A DNA stretch of 64,000 bases, taken from Methanobacteriota archaeon (GTDB lineage: Archaea > Thermoplasmatota > Poseidoniia > Poseidoniales > Thalassarchaeaceae). Shown piece after piece: positions 18,701 through 26,905 of the stretch; position 1 is the first letter of the stretch, and the number at the start of each line of letters is the position of its first letter. Below the pieces are notes generated by a model. The model had not been told where the DNA came from, did not search any database, and saw nothing but the letters and a program-made list of their open reading frames with translations. Both the position numbers and the translations under genes were made by a program. Location of the stretch: the NCBI GenBank assembly GCA_016845345.1, contig JAERSV010000023.1, positions 1 through 64,000 of the forward strand. Reading direction: 5' to 3'.

Positions 18701-20156
18701 ACAAGGAAACCCAATTGGTGCTCTTTCAGAGTGGTCGTGGGAATGGGACTTTTCGGTTATGCCGAGAATTAGCGAAACATGGACTTTCGTGATATGGGCC
18801 TCTGATTCAGGTTTCTGTTTAGAAGACATTGACACGTGTGATACGGTAACACTAGAACTTGATATTGACAATAGTAATGCTGCACCAGTAATTTCTTTGC
18901 TTGCACCATATGAAGATGAAACCATTTCAGCAAGTCATGACACAGTTATATCTGGCATTGCAAGAGATACTGATGGGGAAGTCAGTCGGGTTGAGATTCG
19001 CATTAGAGACCCTCAGGATGCGCTTCGTGAATTACCAAATGCTCCACCTTACGTTACGACGATACAATCTAATGGTTTGTGGAGTACAACTTGGGATACT
19101 AGCAACATGATTCATGATTTCCATTATCTAATCAGCGCACGTTCGTTTGATGGGCATTCGTATAGTGAGTGGGTTGAGGTTGAAGTGATTATTCACAACC
19201 CATCAGATGCTAACAATCGTGCCCCAGTATTCGACTCTACAGGTTGGGAAGGAGAAGTAATCATTTTCTGTGAAGAGGGTAGTCAAGCCCTTGACAGGTG
19301 TGGGAATGGTGGAAGTGTGGTACTTCCTCCATTTTTCTCTGACGCTGATGGTGATTTACTCGACTACGATGTCTTTGATGACCCAGAAATTATTGCAAAT
19401 AGTGATCTGCAACATGATGAATTGTGTGCTGATTTAATTTCCATTGATATTTATGGTAAGGTAACATACGACCCAGTCGGAATGTCCTTCCATACGACTG
19501 ATATCGATTTGTGGTCATGTGAAGGAATGAAATTTATGGCCAGAGATGGTTCATCAAATGCTTACACAATGAATGTTGATTTCATCGTCCGAGCAGTTTC
19601 ATTTAGTGTTGAACGAATTGATGGAATCAGTGAAATCAATGCTGGTGATACTGCTATCTTCACAGGACAAGGCCGTCCAGGTGTTGAAGTGGTCGCCCGC
19701 TCATCAAATACAGGTCTTCGCCTTAACAATACCATTGTTAGCGATAATGGAACTTGGATGATGACTGTACAAAGCAATAAGTTAGAGTCTGGAGTGAACA
19801 ACGTAGCATTCGAATATGGTGGTGATTCAACTGGACAGGCCCTTTCAGTACAAGTTGGCGCTACTACGCAGGAGAGTGCATTAGGTTGGGTTCTTTGGGC
19901 GATTCTCGCCCTTGTTGTATTAGCAGGACTTGGCGGAGTTTTCATGTTCTTCTTTGTGGAGTTTGAAGATGAGCCGGAAATTGGCGATATCGAGGCACAA
20001 GAGACAGCAGAAGAGGACCCCTATGCTTGGGGTAAGGCGAATCAAGCAGATGCACAAGCCCAAGTGGCTGCACCTGCCCAACCAGTTGCTGAACCACAGC
20101 CCACTTACCCAGGTTGGAAGTGGGATCCAGAGACTAACCAGTGGATTCCAGAATAA
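15792..20156 (+). CDS. Large beta-helix surface protein with cytoplasmic WKWDP tail
   Basis: 1454 residues. A signal peptide (~1-34) is followed by a long right-handed parallel beta-helix-like region (~40-560) rich in Asn/Asp/Gly turns (for example NNVIGPI, NDNVFSN). A Cys-flanked acidic segment at ~714-735 (CSDGIDNDGD and DDPDC) resembles a calcium-binding MopE-type motif. Ig-like/cadherin-like beta domains occupy ~760-1340. One membrane span at ~1364-1387 leads to a ~65-residue cytoplasmic tail that is acidic, then Ala/Gln/Pro-rich, and ends in PGWKWDPETNQWIPE. Many N-x-S/T sequons make it a plausible glycosylation substrate. It starts at ATG 15792. It is probably an adhesin, receptor or polysaccharide-binding protein; the true ligand is unknown. 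Confidence 0.8.
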   Translation: MEMNNRTTSLLLVSLFVISTMTALVTLTPTVVASNETTSGTITGTEIWQGGHTLTGDVEIAPGAKLIIQPGTTVTFPNGTYLDVKGNLCAADTSCGANGMGSNSSKVTLRWATPANESATGRCYRMMNPASGLPLWNADPSCFEGVLVRDTIDIAETRFNHVAVENAYGMPRYVADLGEIRWAAFILDGASPTLTEMSFSSINTSSVLVLDLASPTFNGGSFEVGSDEVIASLAGNAVQTYGAGSPSGPVRFLSPIFTGTENGCTSQDNGRHVLWAQKSFTNIDHGVVASGDYGYRYTDSAGVIYGNTVDTDCTGIDINGRRTISNTDYRVDVTSNSITTGDNSPLTVYDAAYAHVEGNVMSGADEGSGIQVVSSSGAAGVVTQVRITNNVIGPIAGYNGVWGVGYFDMEIDNNTFQEINREPIIVGEYHYQDSGWSVTGPAPARATINDNVFSNVSGTCSSDTVWDEDDFNCPAFHVFRASATIKRNVVTGVAGDAIRAIGAILDVQDNQFTVGGEGAKIVDHDHSFASLAFFSGNQWLGVSDIVYNITKSSVTVQSEAIPSLTGPNASMPIQLVWDRGEAFEYNNWDNQVLLPPTTSIPPVDFPLSLQAVNNSTVFTFANMSGLSLSKIEIGASPSVWSVQVREAALVRIRATVGGVRVPGATILIEDAHGNDLYNMQTDTQGFAPWVALPSDFHLDIRGNGNNPDGFADDVGEDSCSDGIDNDGDLLYDLDDPDCNAGAGTRELSKYFVTAYKFGKGYHKSSFNLTGTYEDTLAMTNLKPTVVVTQSDGHSFIRNINFTGYAWDGNIGTGVFGTAEQAQWEQQGAVQRIEVKTPDSSSWVDVRYAVDDSGTNGEVTRNNRPFKNWHFEYDMADQPEGDYTFDFRAYDGVDYSPIVTKTIKLNTNPPTINVASPVNGSMHNSGKVVFSGTASDAYNGALGSDIQEIHFRMSSPTWVTTTTSIARPLDAQGNPIGALSEWSWEWDFSVMPRISETWTFVIWASDSGFCLEDIDTCDTVTLELDIDNSNAAPVISLLAPYEDETISASHDTVISGIARDTDGEVSRVEIRIRDPQDALRELPNAPPYVTTIQSNGLWSTTWDTSNMIHDFHYLISARSFDGHSYSEWVEVEVIIHNPSDANNRAPVFDSTGWEGEVIIFCEEGSQALDRCGNGGSVVLPPFFSDADGDLLDYDVFDDPEIIANSDLQHDELCADLISIDIYGKVTYDPVGMSFHTTDIDLWSCEGMKFMARDGSSNAYTMNVDFIVRAVSFSVERIDGISEINAGDTAIFTGQGRPGVEVVARSSNTGLRLNNTIVSDNGTWMMTVQSNKLESGVNNVAFEYGGDSTGQALSVQVGATTQESALGWVLWAILALVVLAGLGGVFMFFFVEFEDEPEIGDIEAQETAEEDPYAWGKANQADAQAQVAAPAQPVAEPQPTYPGWKWDPETNQWIPE

Positions 20157-20229
20157 TGGAGATATTCTGACCTCTTAGGCGGAACTATTGAATGGTTGCA
20201 GGTGTCTATACCATAAGGAGAGGAATGAT

Positions 20230-22749
20230 TTGGTAGTGACTAAGCCGGGTGTTCAGGAAAGAATTCTGTTGCATTTACGAGACTTTGGGGATTATTCTAG
20301 CAAGGTTGAAGTCCCGTTTGCGTTATCACAAATGGGCATTGCAAACGCTGTTGCAATTGCTCGAAGTAACGTCCCGAGGGCAATTGCCGGATTGAAGGAC
20401 CAAGGTCTTTTGATTGAAAGGCAAACACACGTCACAGGAGTTACTCGTAAGCGGAAAGCCTACTTCCTAACTGATTCAGGTATGATTGTAGCAGAAGAGA
20501 CTTGGGAGCGTCTCTCTCATTATCCAGTGAGATTGATTGGTCAAGAGGGGAGCACAAGTAGCACAACATTAGCAAAGGCGATTGAAAGTTCTCCATTTTC
20601 TATCAGGGCAGTTGACATTATTCGATATATGGATGATAGTGGCCTTGTTGACTTGCGCCCATTAAACCCTGAGTTGATTCAAAGGGATTTGGCAAAACAC
20701 GTTGAGAAGCAACTAGTTACTTCACTTGAGGATTTACCTAGATTACGAAGTTTCTATGGCCGAGACACAGAAGTAAAAACAATGGTTGACCTTCTTGATG
20801 CTCGGTCAACCACTATTCTAGTGCCAGGGATTGCAGGGATAGGAAAAACTGCTCTTGCTGGTAAATTGATAGAGACCTTCACGCACAAACGCAATTTGCT
20901 ATACCACCGCGTACAAGATTGGGAGGGCTCAAGGGCTTTCCTTGAAGCGTGTGGTGAATGGTTAGCAGCAATCGGTAATGATTCGCTATCAGATTATCTT
21001 GCTGCTACTCCAGTACCTGTTGCACAAATGTCAGTCGATTTGATTGTAGATTCACTCACTGATGTTCCAACCATCATCATCATAGATGATTTGCACAAGG
21101 TTGCTGATGATATTCTCTATGCAGTTATTAGGGGATTAACTCAGCGTATGGATGATTTAGATGAAACTGGATTGATTCTGTTTTCACGGTCTTTCAAATC
21201 CGTAGTTCCATTACGTGATGCAGAAGGAAAAATCACAACTTTAGTGGTGCCATTAGATGGATTGGATAGGGATGCTTGTAGAAATTTACTGCCATCGCTA
21301 GAGCCAGTTGATGAGGTGACTTATCAGCACATTTACGGCTTATCTAGAGGCCATCCTCTGGTTCTAAACTTGATTAATCGTGGTTCAATTGGAACCACTT
21401 TTTATGAGACCTTAGAAATGTATGTTGAGCAGGAAATTTTCAGCAAACTTTCAGGTGCTGAAAAACGATTGCTTGGTGCACTCGCAGTGTTCAGAGAACC
21501 AATGCCTTTGGAAGCATTGAGCGGCCATGATTTAGAAACAGATTTGCTCGATGATTTAGTTGAGAAAGGCTTGGCTAGACAAGCAGATTCAGAAATGTAC
21601 GATGTTCACGATTTGATTCGCGAATTTTTGACCCGTTCACTAGACTCTGACACAAATGTGCAATTACACGCTAAGGCGGTAGATTGGTATCGAACACGTA
21701 GAGAACGACCAGAGGAACAGATTGAATTCTTATTTCACCTATCTCAAGCAGGCAATTCAGGAGAACTTGGTGAGGCGCTTGCTACTACCGGAGCAGATTT
21801 AGTGCAAGCAGGTCATATGGAATTATTTTCAATCCTTGATTCTGTTGACAAAGAGTCTGTTGAGGGTACGGCATGGCCAGTAATTCTTGAACTCAGGGCA
21901 AATATTCTGTCAATGCAAGGAAATTGGTCTGATGCTACATCCAATTACAATGAAGCAATTGAAATGCTCGGTTCTAGCAAAAAGGAGGAGTTGATTCGGG
22001 CACGAATTAAATCCAGTCTAGCAGATATTTCGGTTACAATTGGAAAAGCCGATGAAGCACTTGCATTGCACAAAGAAGCATTGGAATCATTCATCAAACT
22101 AAACGACCCAAGAGGGGCGGCTAGAACATACAACAACATGGGTTACATTTACCGCCGCCAAAGAAATGACAAGAGAGCCTTGGAGGTTTATGCTAATGTG
22201 GAAGAACTTCTAAATTCCGAAGATGACCCTGAATTGGTGGAATCTCGGATTAAACTCGCTTCTGCTTTCCTTGAGATGGGGGAGAATGACCGGGCAAAAG
22301 AACACGCGTTCTTGGCTCACGATGAGACTAACGAGGGTGGTAGTGCAGCACACCAAGCACGGGCAAGAGCAGTGTTGGGAAGATACTACTCAAAGACCGG
22401 TGACCGAGAATTAGCGCTACATCATTACACAGGTGCTTTAGATGGACTATCTGAAGAGAGAGATCATCATGCTGAAGTAGAAATCACTCTGTTATTGGGT
22501 GAGGTTTTGGTTGATGCAGGACGTCGTGATGAAGCGATGGAATGTTACCGTGATGCCTTAGTGTTGGCAGAATCAAATGATTTCAGGGTTCTGATTGGTG
22601 AATTATTAGCGCGGCTTGGCGAAGCGGCTCCTGACCGCAGTAGGCGTATGGAATATCTACAACGCTCGCTCACTGTGTTTAGAGAACTAGGCGCAAATGA
22701 CCGAATGCGTGAGATTCAGTCCAAGGTTCACAGAGCCTTGATGGGATAA
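20230..22749 (+). CDS. STAND-type ATPase with winged-helix N-terminus and TPR C-terminus
   Basis: About 839 residues, soluble. Residues ~1-90 form a MarR-like winged helix (GVQERILLHL, then a recognition region before LTDSGMIV). A second short helical module follows. The NTPase core (~175-480) has Walker A GIAGIGKTAL at ~200 and Walker B IIIIDDLH at ~282, with an AAA_16/NACHT-like arrangement and a downstream winged-helix element. Residues ~560-820 are TPR repeats (for example the AxxxYNEAIE and RRDEAMECYRDAL types). Such STAND proteins act as signal-dependent switches or transcription regulators. The TTG at 20230 is 9 nt after GGAG at 20217-20220; GTG 20236 is an alternative. It is convergent with the pilin operon (7-bp gap). 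A regulatory link to that operon is inferred only from position. Confidence 0.75.
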   Translation: MVVTKPGVQERILLHLRDFGDYSSKVEVPFALSQMGIANAVAIARSNVPRAIAGLKDQGLLIERQTHVTGVTRKRKAYFLTDSGMIVAEETWERLSHYPVRLIGQEGSTSSTTLAKAIESSPFSIRAVDIIRYMDDSGLVDLRPLNPELIQRDLAKHVEKQLVTSLEDLPRLRSFYGRDTEVKTMVDLLDARSTTILVPGIAGIGKTALAGKLIETFTHKRNLLYHRVQDWEGSRAFLEACGEWLAAIGNDSLSDYLAATPVPVAQMSVDLIVDSLTDVPTIIIIDDLHKVADDILYAVIRGLTQRMDDLDETGLILFSRSFKSVVPLRDAEGKITTLVVPLDGLDRDACRNLLPSLEPVDEVTYQHIYGLSRGHPLVLNLINRGSIGTTFYETLEMYVEQEIFSKLSGAEKRLLGALAVFREPMPLEALSGHDLETDLLDDLVEKGLARQADSEMYDVHDLIREFLTRSLDSDTNVQLHAKAVDWYRTRRERPEEQIEFLFHLSQAGNSGELGEALATTGADLVQAGHMELFSILDSVDKESVEGTAWPVILELRANILSMQGNWSDATSNYNEAIEMLGSSKKEELIRARIKSSLADISVTIGKADEALALHKEALESFIKLNDPRGAARTYNNMGYIYRRQRNDKRALEVYANVEELLNSEDDPELVESRIKLASAFLEMGENDRAKEHAFLAHDETNEGGSAAHQARARAVLGRYYSKTGDRELALHHYTGALDGLSEERDHHAEVEITLLLGEVLVDAGRRDEAMECYRDALVLAESNDFRVLIGELLARLGEAAPDRSRRMEYLQRSLTVFRELGANDRMREIQSKVHRALMG

Positions 22750-22756
22750 TTAGGTC

Positions 22757-23233
22757 TTAGAATCCAGGTTGATTACTAGTGATAGTTACATTGTTTTCTT
22801 CAAGCAACACCCATATTCTTTCTAAACCTGCTAATTCCACTTCTCCGCTATGGTTGGTAGCACTAGCCGAAGAAATATCTCTGCTAAATATGAGGGTTTC
22901 ACCTTTATCTTGCATTAATAATCCATTATCGTCTAAGACTAATCGTAATTCGAGGTTCACTGCTTTTGATAACAGTAGGTCAACAGGTTCGGCATAAGTC
23001 ACATTGCCGTCTTGCCGGCTTGCAAGGTCTGCTCGTTCTACTGCTTCTGCAATGGAATCTAAATTTTCCTCCATTGCCTGCTCTAACCACACATCACCTC
23101 TTTCATCCTGAAGTTCCCAAGTCCAAATACTGAACACCGATAGGAATGATAGTCCAAGCAAGAAAGTTAACACATAGCCTAACTCAGTGGCTGCTGCAAC
23201 AGTGTCGCGCATGAATTCTGAATTGCGCCTCAA
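22757..23233 (-). CDS. Pilin-like membrane protein, third gene of pilin operon
   Basis: 158 residues. A short basic N-terminus (MRRN...MRD) leads into one hydrophobic helix (~17-40), then an extracellular acidic helix and a small beta domain. The layout is that of archaeal type IV pilin-like or minor pilin proteins, though the cleavage site is not canonical. The TTG start overlaps the TGA of the preceding gene (TTGA), so translation is probably coupled. An internal ATG at 23210-23212 is the alternative start, but the MRR opening matches the two upstream genes and favours TTG. Its job is probably as a minor subunit or initiator of a surface filament. Confidence 0.6.
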   Translation of the reverse strand: MRRNSEFMRDTVAAATELGYVLTFLLGLSFLSVFSIWTWELQDERGDVWLEQAMEENLDSIAEAVERADLASRQDGNVTYAEPVDLLLSKAVNLELRLVLDDNGLLMQDKGETLIFSRDISSASATNHSGEVELAGLERIWVLLEENNVTITSNQPGF

Positions 23234-25443
23234 ATAATCAACTCCGTATCGATAGATATCTGACTCAGTTGCAGATTGAACATTATTGGTTCACCAGACG
23301 CATGGTAAACCGCCTCAGGACTAGAATGCGTCAATTGTACCCAGCCAACATAATCATCGAGAAGGTCAACCCGGCCAGGGAATGTCAACCAATCTGCACT
23401 GAAAGCCAATTCTTGTGAGGCCTCAGCAGCGATTGCCGCCCCATAAGGCCCATCCCATCCTCGTCTTATTTCATGTGCTTGCACAGAAACTAACTGAACT
23501 CTCTCGTCCAATGAAACTGTAAGAGCGACTTGGCTATTTCCAATAGAAGAACTATCTGCAGGCATGGTGAGAGGAATCGTAACTGCTAACCGGGGGCCGG
23601 GGCCCTCTCGTGCTGGTGGCAGAACTAAGACATCTGCTTGATACTCTGGATGATTGGTTCCAACAAAACCACCCCGATACCCAATTTCCATCCCTGAAAC
23701 CGAACTTCTGAACTCATAGTTTAGGCGAGGTAAATGTGCGCCCCATGCAGCTGCTAAAGTGTCGTGCGGTGCACCGTTTTGAGGCCCGAATAGAGTCACT
23801 TCTACTCCTAAGGGGTGTGACCCGTCCTTCCATGCATCCTTCACAATAGCCGTGCTGTAGTGAGAATAATCATCCCAAGGCAGATTTAACTCAACCCATC
23901 CTGATGCCCAGTATCCAATTGGTAAACACCTCTGCTCGCCGTCTTGGCGAATTTCCATCATACCATCGTCTCCCGCTACAGAAATAATTCTGAATGGGGC
24001 GTCATTGATTATGTCAGTTGAATTGACAGCAGTTCTCACTAAATTTGAGGCAGTTGAAGAGAGAGTTACTTGTGGGCTACCAGTTGAATCATTCATCGTG
24101 ATGTAAGGAGAATGACCCGCTTCAAGGTCTGCAATCAATGTTAGAGAAGTTTCAGGGCTTGCTTTCTGAATGATGACACTTTCATTACCGGATGATGTTG
24201 GACTTGTGTACGAATGCTCTAAGCCACTTGAGCGTCCAGTATCAGTTGCTGGAATCATCTCAAGTGAACCGGTGCGATAGGCATTACTGGCATCTTCTGC
24301 AAGCCAGTGAATTTGAACTGGGCCAGTCGATTGAATCTGTGATGAGACCGCTGGCCATGAAATCCGCATTGAACTTTGGGCCGAAATCGTGTTGAATAGT
24401 CCATCAATCTGAACCGCGATTGATGTTGTCTCTGGATTTTCGATTAGAATACTACCCGCTGTGGCTGGTAGTGTGTGACTAATTCCCAACCCACTGCCCC
24501 CATCATCAGGCCAAACTGTTGCACCTGTTCCGCTTCCCCAAACCATCATCAATCTTGCAGGATTGCTCGAATGAACAGTCATCACATCTCCTGCTGATGT
24601 AGTGAAATCACCGTTCCAAGTTGCTGGTGAACCTGTACTAGTAGCAGAACCTGAGTTTGAATTTGAGTCCCAACTAATTGTGGTTAAATCAGAACTGACT
24701 AAATGAAGGCTAACAGACCCGGTTGGCATTGGAATTGTCCATGCTCTTCCCTTTCCATCTGAAGGATTGGCTAGGTCAGGTTCAACCATCGTAACACCCC
24801 CGGTTCCCCGTAAGAATATGACTTTCAAAGGCCCATCCGATTGTAACCAACTTTCTCCAGTCGATGAGGTTGACAACACTGAGCCAGGAGTTAGAGTAAA
24901 AGAAGTGCTAGAAGCACTAGAAGTGTATTCGACAGTTGTCTCATAAAGAGGTTGTTGGAGGCTGGTGGCTGGTGTGGCAAGAATTGTGCCACTAATGTTT
25001 GGAATCCTATAATTCCACGTAGCATCCTTATTGGCTCTAAGGTCTGAAAAACAAACAGCAGAAACTTCACTTTCCGAATATCGTATTCTAGTTTTGTCAT
25101 TTAAATCAAGTAAACCATCAAGCCGGAAACTACCGCCATCAACGAATGCAACTGAGTACCATGTACCGCCGTGGACTAAGTTCCAACCTAATTCTCCCGT
25201 GTGTGGCCTGAGTTGTAATGTGGCAGAATCACCTGGTAATCCATTTTCAGAGATTCTGACGGTCTCAGCCGCTAAGTCCTCCATTTGTCCAGCCATTGCT
25301 TGTCTCTCAACTGAGCCATGTTTCTCATTGATTAGAGGGGTGATAGTCACCATCATCCCTGATATGATACCAAGCACACCAGCGAACAACAACACCGTTG
25401 CAATCGCCGCAGAAACCGCTTCATCATCGAACCTGCGGCGCAT
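23230..25443 (-). CDS. Large pilin-like surface protein, second gene of pilin operon
   Basis: 737 residues. The N-terminus MRRRFDDEAVSAAIATVLLF fits an archaeal class III (type IV pilin) signal: basic head, short hydrophilic stretch, then a helix that stays in the mature protein (~9-35). The remainder is a long Ser/Thr-rich beta ectodomain with no C-terminal span. Pilins are usually 100-250 residues, so this ectodomain is very large. The ATG overlaps the upstream stop as TAATG, indicating translational coupling. It could be a filament-tip adhesin or a membrane-resident minor pilin. The prepilin-peptidase cut site is predicted near residues 8-10, not proven. Confidence 0.65.
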   Translation of the reverse strand: MRRRFDDEAVSAAIATVLLFAGVLGIISGMMVTITPLINEKHGSVERQAMAGQMEDLAAETVRISENGLPGDSATLQLRPHTGELGWNLVHGGTWYSVAFVDGGSFRLDGLLDLNDKTRIRYSESEVSAVCFSDLRANKDATWNYRIPNISGTILATPATSLQQPLYETTVEYTSSASSTSFTLTPGSVLSTSSTGESWLQSDGPLKVIFLRGTGGVTMVEPDLANPSDGKGRAWTIPMPTGSVSLHLVSSDLTTISWDSNSNSGSATSTGSPATWNGDFTTSAGDVMTVHSSNPARLMMVWGSGTGATVWPDDGGSGLGISHTLPATAGSILIENPETTSIAVQIDGLFNTISAQSSMRISWPAVSSQIQSTGPVQIHWLAEDASNAYRTGSLEMIPATDTGRSSGLEHSYTSPTSSGNESVIIQKASPETSLTLIADLEAGHSPYITMNDSTGSPQVTLSSTASNLVRTAVNSTDIINDAPFRIISVAGDDGMMEIRQDGEQRCLPIGYWASGWVELNLPWDDYSHYSTAIVKDAWKDGSHPLGVEVTLFGPQNGAPHDTLAAAWGAHLPRLNYEFRSSVSGMEIGYRGGFVGTNHPEYQADVLVLPPAREGPGPRLAVTIPLTMPADSSSIGNSQVALTVSLDERVQLVSVQAHEIRRGWDGPYGAAIAAEASQELAFSADWLTFPGRVDLLDDYVGWVQLTHSSPEAVYHASGEPIMFNLQLSQISIDTELII

Positions 25444-26462
25444 TAGTAAACCTCTACTGATTGCAATGTTACAACGAATTGAAACGGAACGTCTCCGGGT
25501 AAAACGGTGATTCCGTCAAGGCCGGAAAGACGTTCATGTGGCCCAAATCCTTGGTATTCGTTAATTGACCCACCGGCTAGGTAAAGTGCATAATCCCCAG
25601 TCCAGTGATGAATATATTGTGGGGATATAGAAGGGTCGCCGGCAATTTCAACCTCGACGATTAGATTACGCGCCTCACTGTCAAATAATTCCTGTTCTCC
25701 CTTCGAATCAAGGTGGACATTTGTCATGTGTCGGCTTGCAGAAGCACTAATGTCAAGGTCGAGAAGAATTAGAGAGACTCTTGGGGTTCCATCGAGTAAA
25801 AGATCTGTTTTGAAACGAGGGAATTGTTTGACTGCAACTGGATGATTTGGCAATTTTTCAATTCTGGCTCCATTGACCAAATCAACTGAAAATTCCCCAT
25901 CAGTCAATACATTGTTGAGACGGATTCCATCAATCGTGATTTCTAGGAAACGATGTGATATTGTCCCGTGGATATCCTCTACCTCAATGACAACATTGCC
26001 CACTAAGCCCGAAACGGTGAATTCGTTTGTGCTATTTGTCATGGTAAATGTCTGTGTGGAATTTGAATCGGTGACTCTGACAATCGATGCTGTGCGATTG
26101 AGGCTAGAGACCGTGAGTAAGTCACCATCCAAAGTGACTACAGTTCGGTCACTTCCGCCGAGGTCGGCTTGAATTTTCCAAATTTCAGCATCTTGTAATG
26201 GGTCCATTGACCTAGAAAGTTGGGCATTCTGTTGCACTAATCCACTACCCTCTGGGCTCTGGGCGGCAATCAAAATTCGGTCATTCAACTGAGTGGCTGC
26301 CACGGTACCAGATGACCATTCTCGATTATCGCTGATATCTTCTAGAAATGGGGTAAGTAGAACAAACACGCTTCCAATCACAGTGACAACCATGGCTAAC
26401 AGCATAGTAACTCCGAGGATTTCGCTAACCGCATCCTCGTTATGGCTCCCGCTCCGCCGCAC
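25443..26462 (-). CDS. Archaeal type IV pilin-like protein, first gene of pilin operon
   Basis: 339 residues. It has the clearest class III signal of the three: MRRSGSHNEDAVSEILGVTML, with a hydrophobic helix to ~37, the pattern of archaeal pilin N-terminal domains (AVSxxIG...). The ectodomain is beta-rich with a central part resembling a small sandwich. The start is GTG at 26460-26462 with GGGAGG about 13 nt upstream. It leads an operon of three genes with 1-4-nt overlaps. No assembly ATPase (PilB-like) or TadC/FlaJ membrane gene lies in the window, so the machinery must be elsewhere. Confidence 0.7.
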   Translation of the reverse strand: MRRSGSHNEDAVSEILGVTMLLAMVVTVIGSVFVLLTPFLEDISDNREWSSGTVAATQLNDRILIAAQSPEGSGLVQQNAQLSRSMDPLQDAEIWKIQADLGGSDRTVVTLDGDLLTVSSLNRTASIVRVTDSNSTQTFTMTNSTNEFTVSGLVGNVVIEVEDIHGTISHRFLEITIDGIRLNNVLTDGEFSVDLVNGARIEKLPNHPVAVKQFPRFKTDLLLDGTPRVSLILLDLDISASASRHMTNVHLDSKGEQELFDSEARNLIVEVEIAGDPSISPQYIHHWTGDYALYLAGGSINEYQGFGPHERLSGLDGITVLPGDVPFQFVVTLQSVEVY

Positions 26463-26886
26463 AGATGCGACTGAACCTCCCTGTTCTTATGGGTTCGCTG
26501 TGGGGAACATCGCCGTAGGCGATATTTCTGACAATGGTCTGCGCCGGAATCAAATACCACTGATGTTGATGTTGGATGATTGAATTTGACAGGCATCAAC
26601 TATTCGGTTTTACTCAAAGAAGTGAGATGAAATTATGGTTCTAATTGGCGCCACTTTAGCGGTTGCAATTAGCCATTTCGGGTTCTAATCGGGTTGCTTT
26701 ACCGGCAAATAGCATTTTCCGGTCTTAATTTGCCTTCGTTCCTAGATTGCAAATAGCAATTTTTCAGGTTCGCTATCTACTTGCTTTACCGGCGTTCAAA
26801 TAGCATTTTCCGGTTTTAATTTGCCTTCGTTTCTAGATTGCAAATAGCAATTTTTCAGGTTCGCTATCTACTTGCTTTACCGGCCT
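26463..26886. other. 424-bp intergenic region with hairpin and repeats
   Basis: Lies between the pilin operon start and the stop of the metallo-hydrolase gene, both on the minus strand. It holds the pilin promoter and leader, the 26509-26523 hairpin, degenerate repeat-like words around 26636-26700 (TTAGCGGTTGCAATTAGC) and the 91-bp repeats. I see no credible ORF and no tRNA. Confidence 0.6.
26509..26523 (-). promoter_or_regulatory. Perfect 6-bp hairpin upstream of pilin operon
   Basis: ATCGCC-GTA-GGCGAT on the plus strand (loop TAC in the pilin-operon sense), about 47 nt upstream of the GTG start. Two similar trinucleotide-loop hairpins precede the surface genes at 27979 and 33889. Possible leader structure; no function is established. 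Confidence 0.4.
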
Positions 26887-26905
26887 TCAAATAGCAATTT
26901 TTTCG
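26701..26905. repeat. ~91-bp tandem repeat, 2 copies plus partial third
   Basis: Units begin ACCGGC at 26701, 26788 and 26879 (periods 87 and 91; a four-base GTTC accounts for the difference). Each full unit contains AAATAGCATTTTCCGGT and then ATTGC-AAATA-GCAAT, a 5-bp hairpin followed by a T-run. The partial third copy runs into the last codons of the metallo-hydrolase gene (stop at 26887-26889). It may be a repeat expanded from the gene's 3' end or a cluster of terminator-like hairpins read on the plus strand. Confidence 0.8.
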
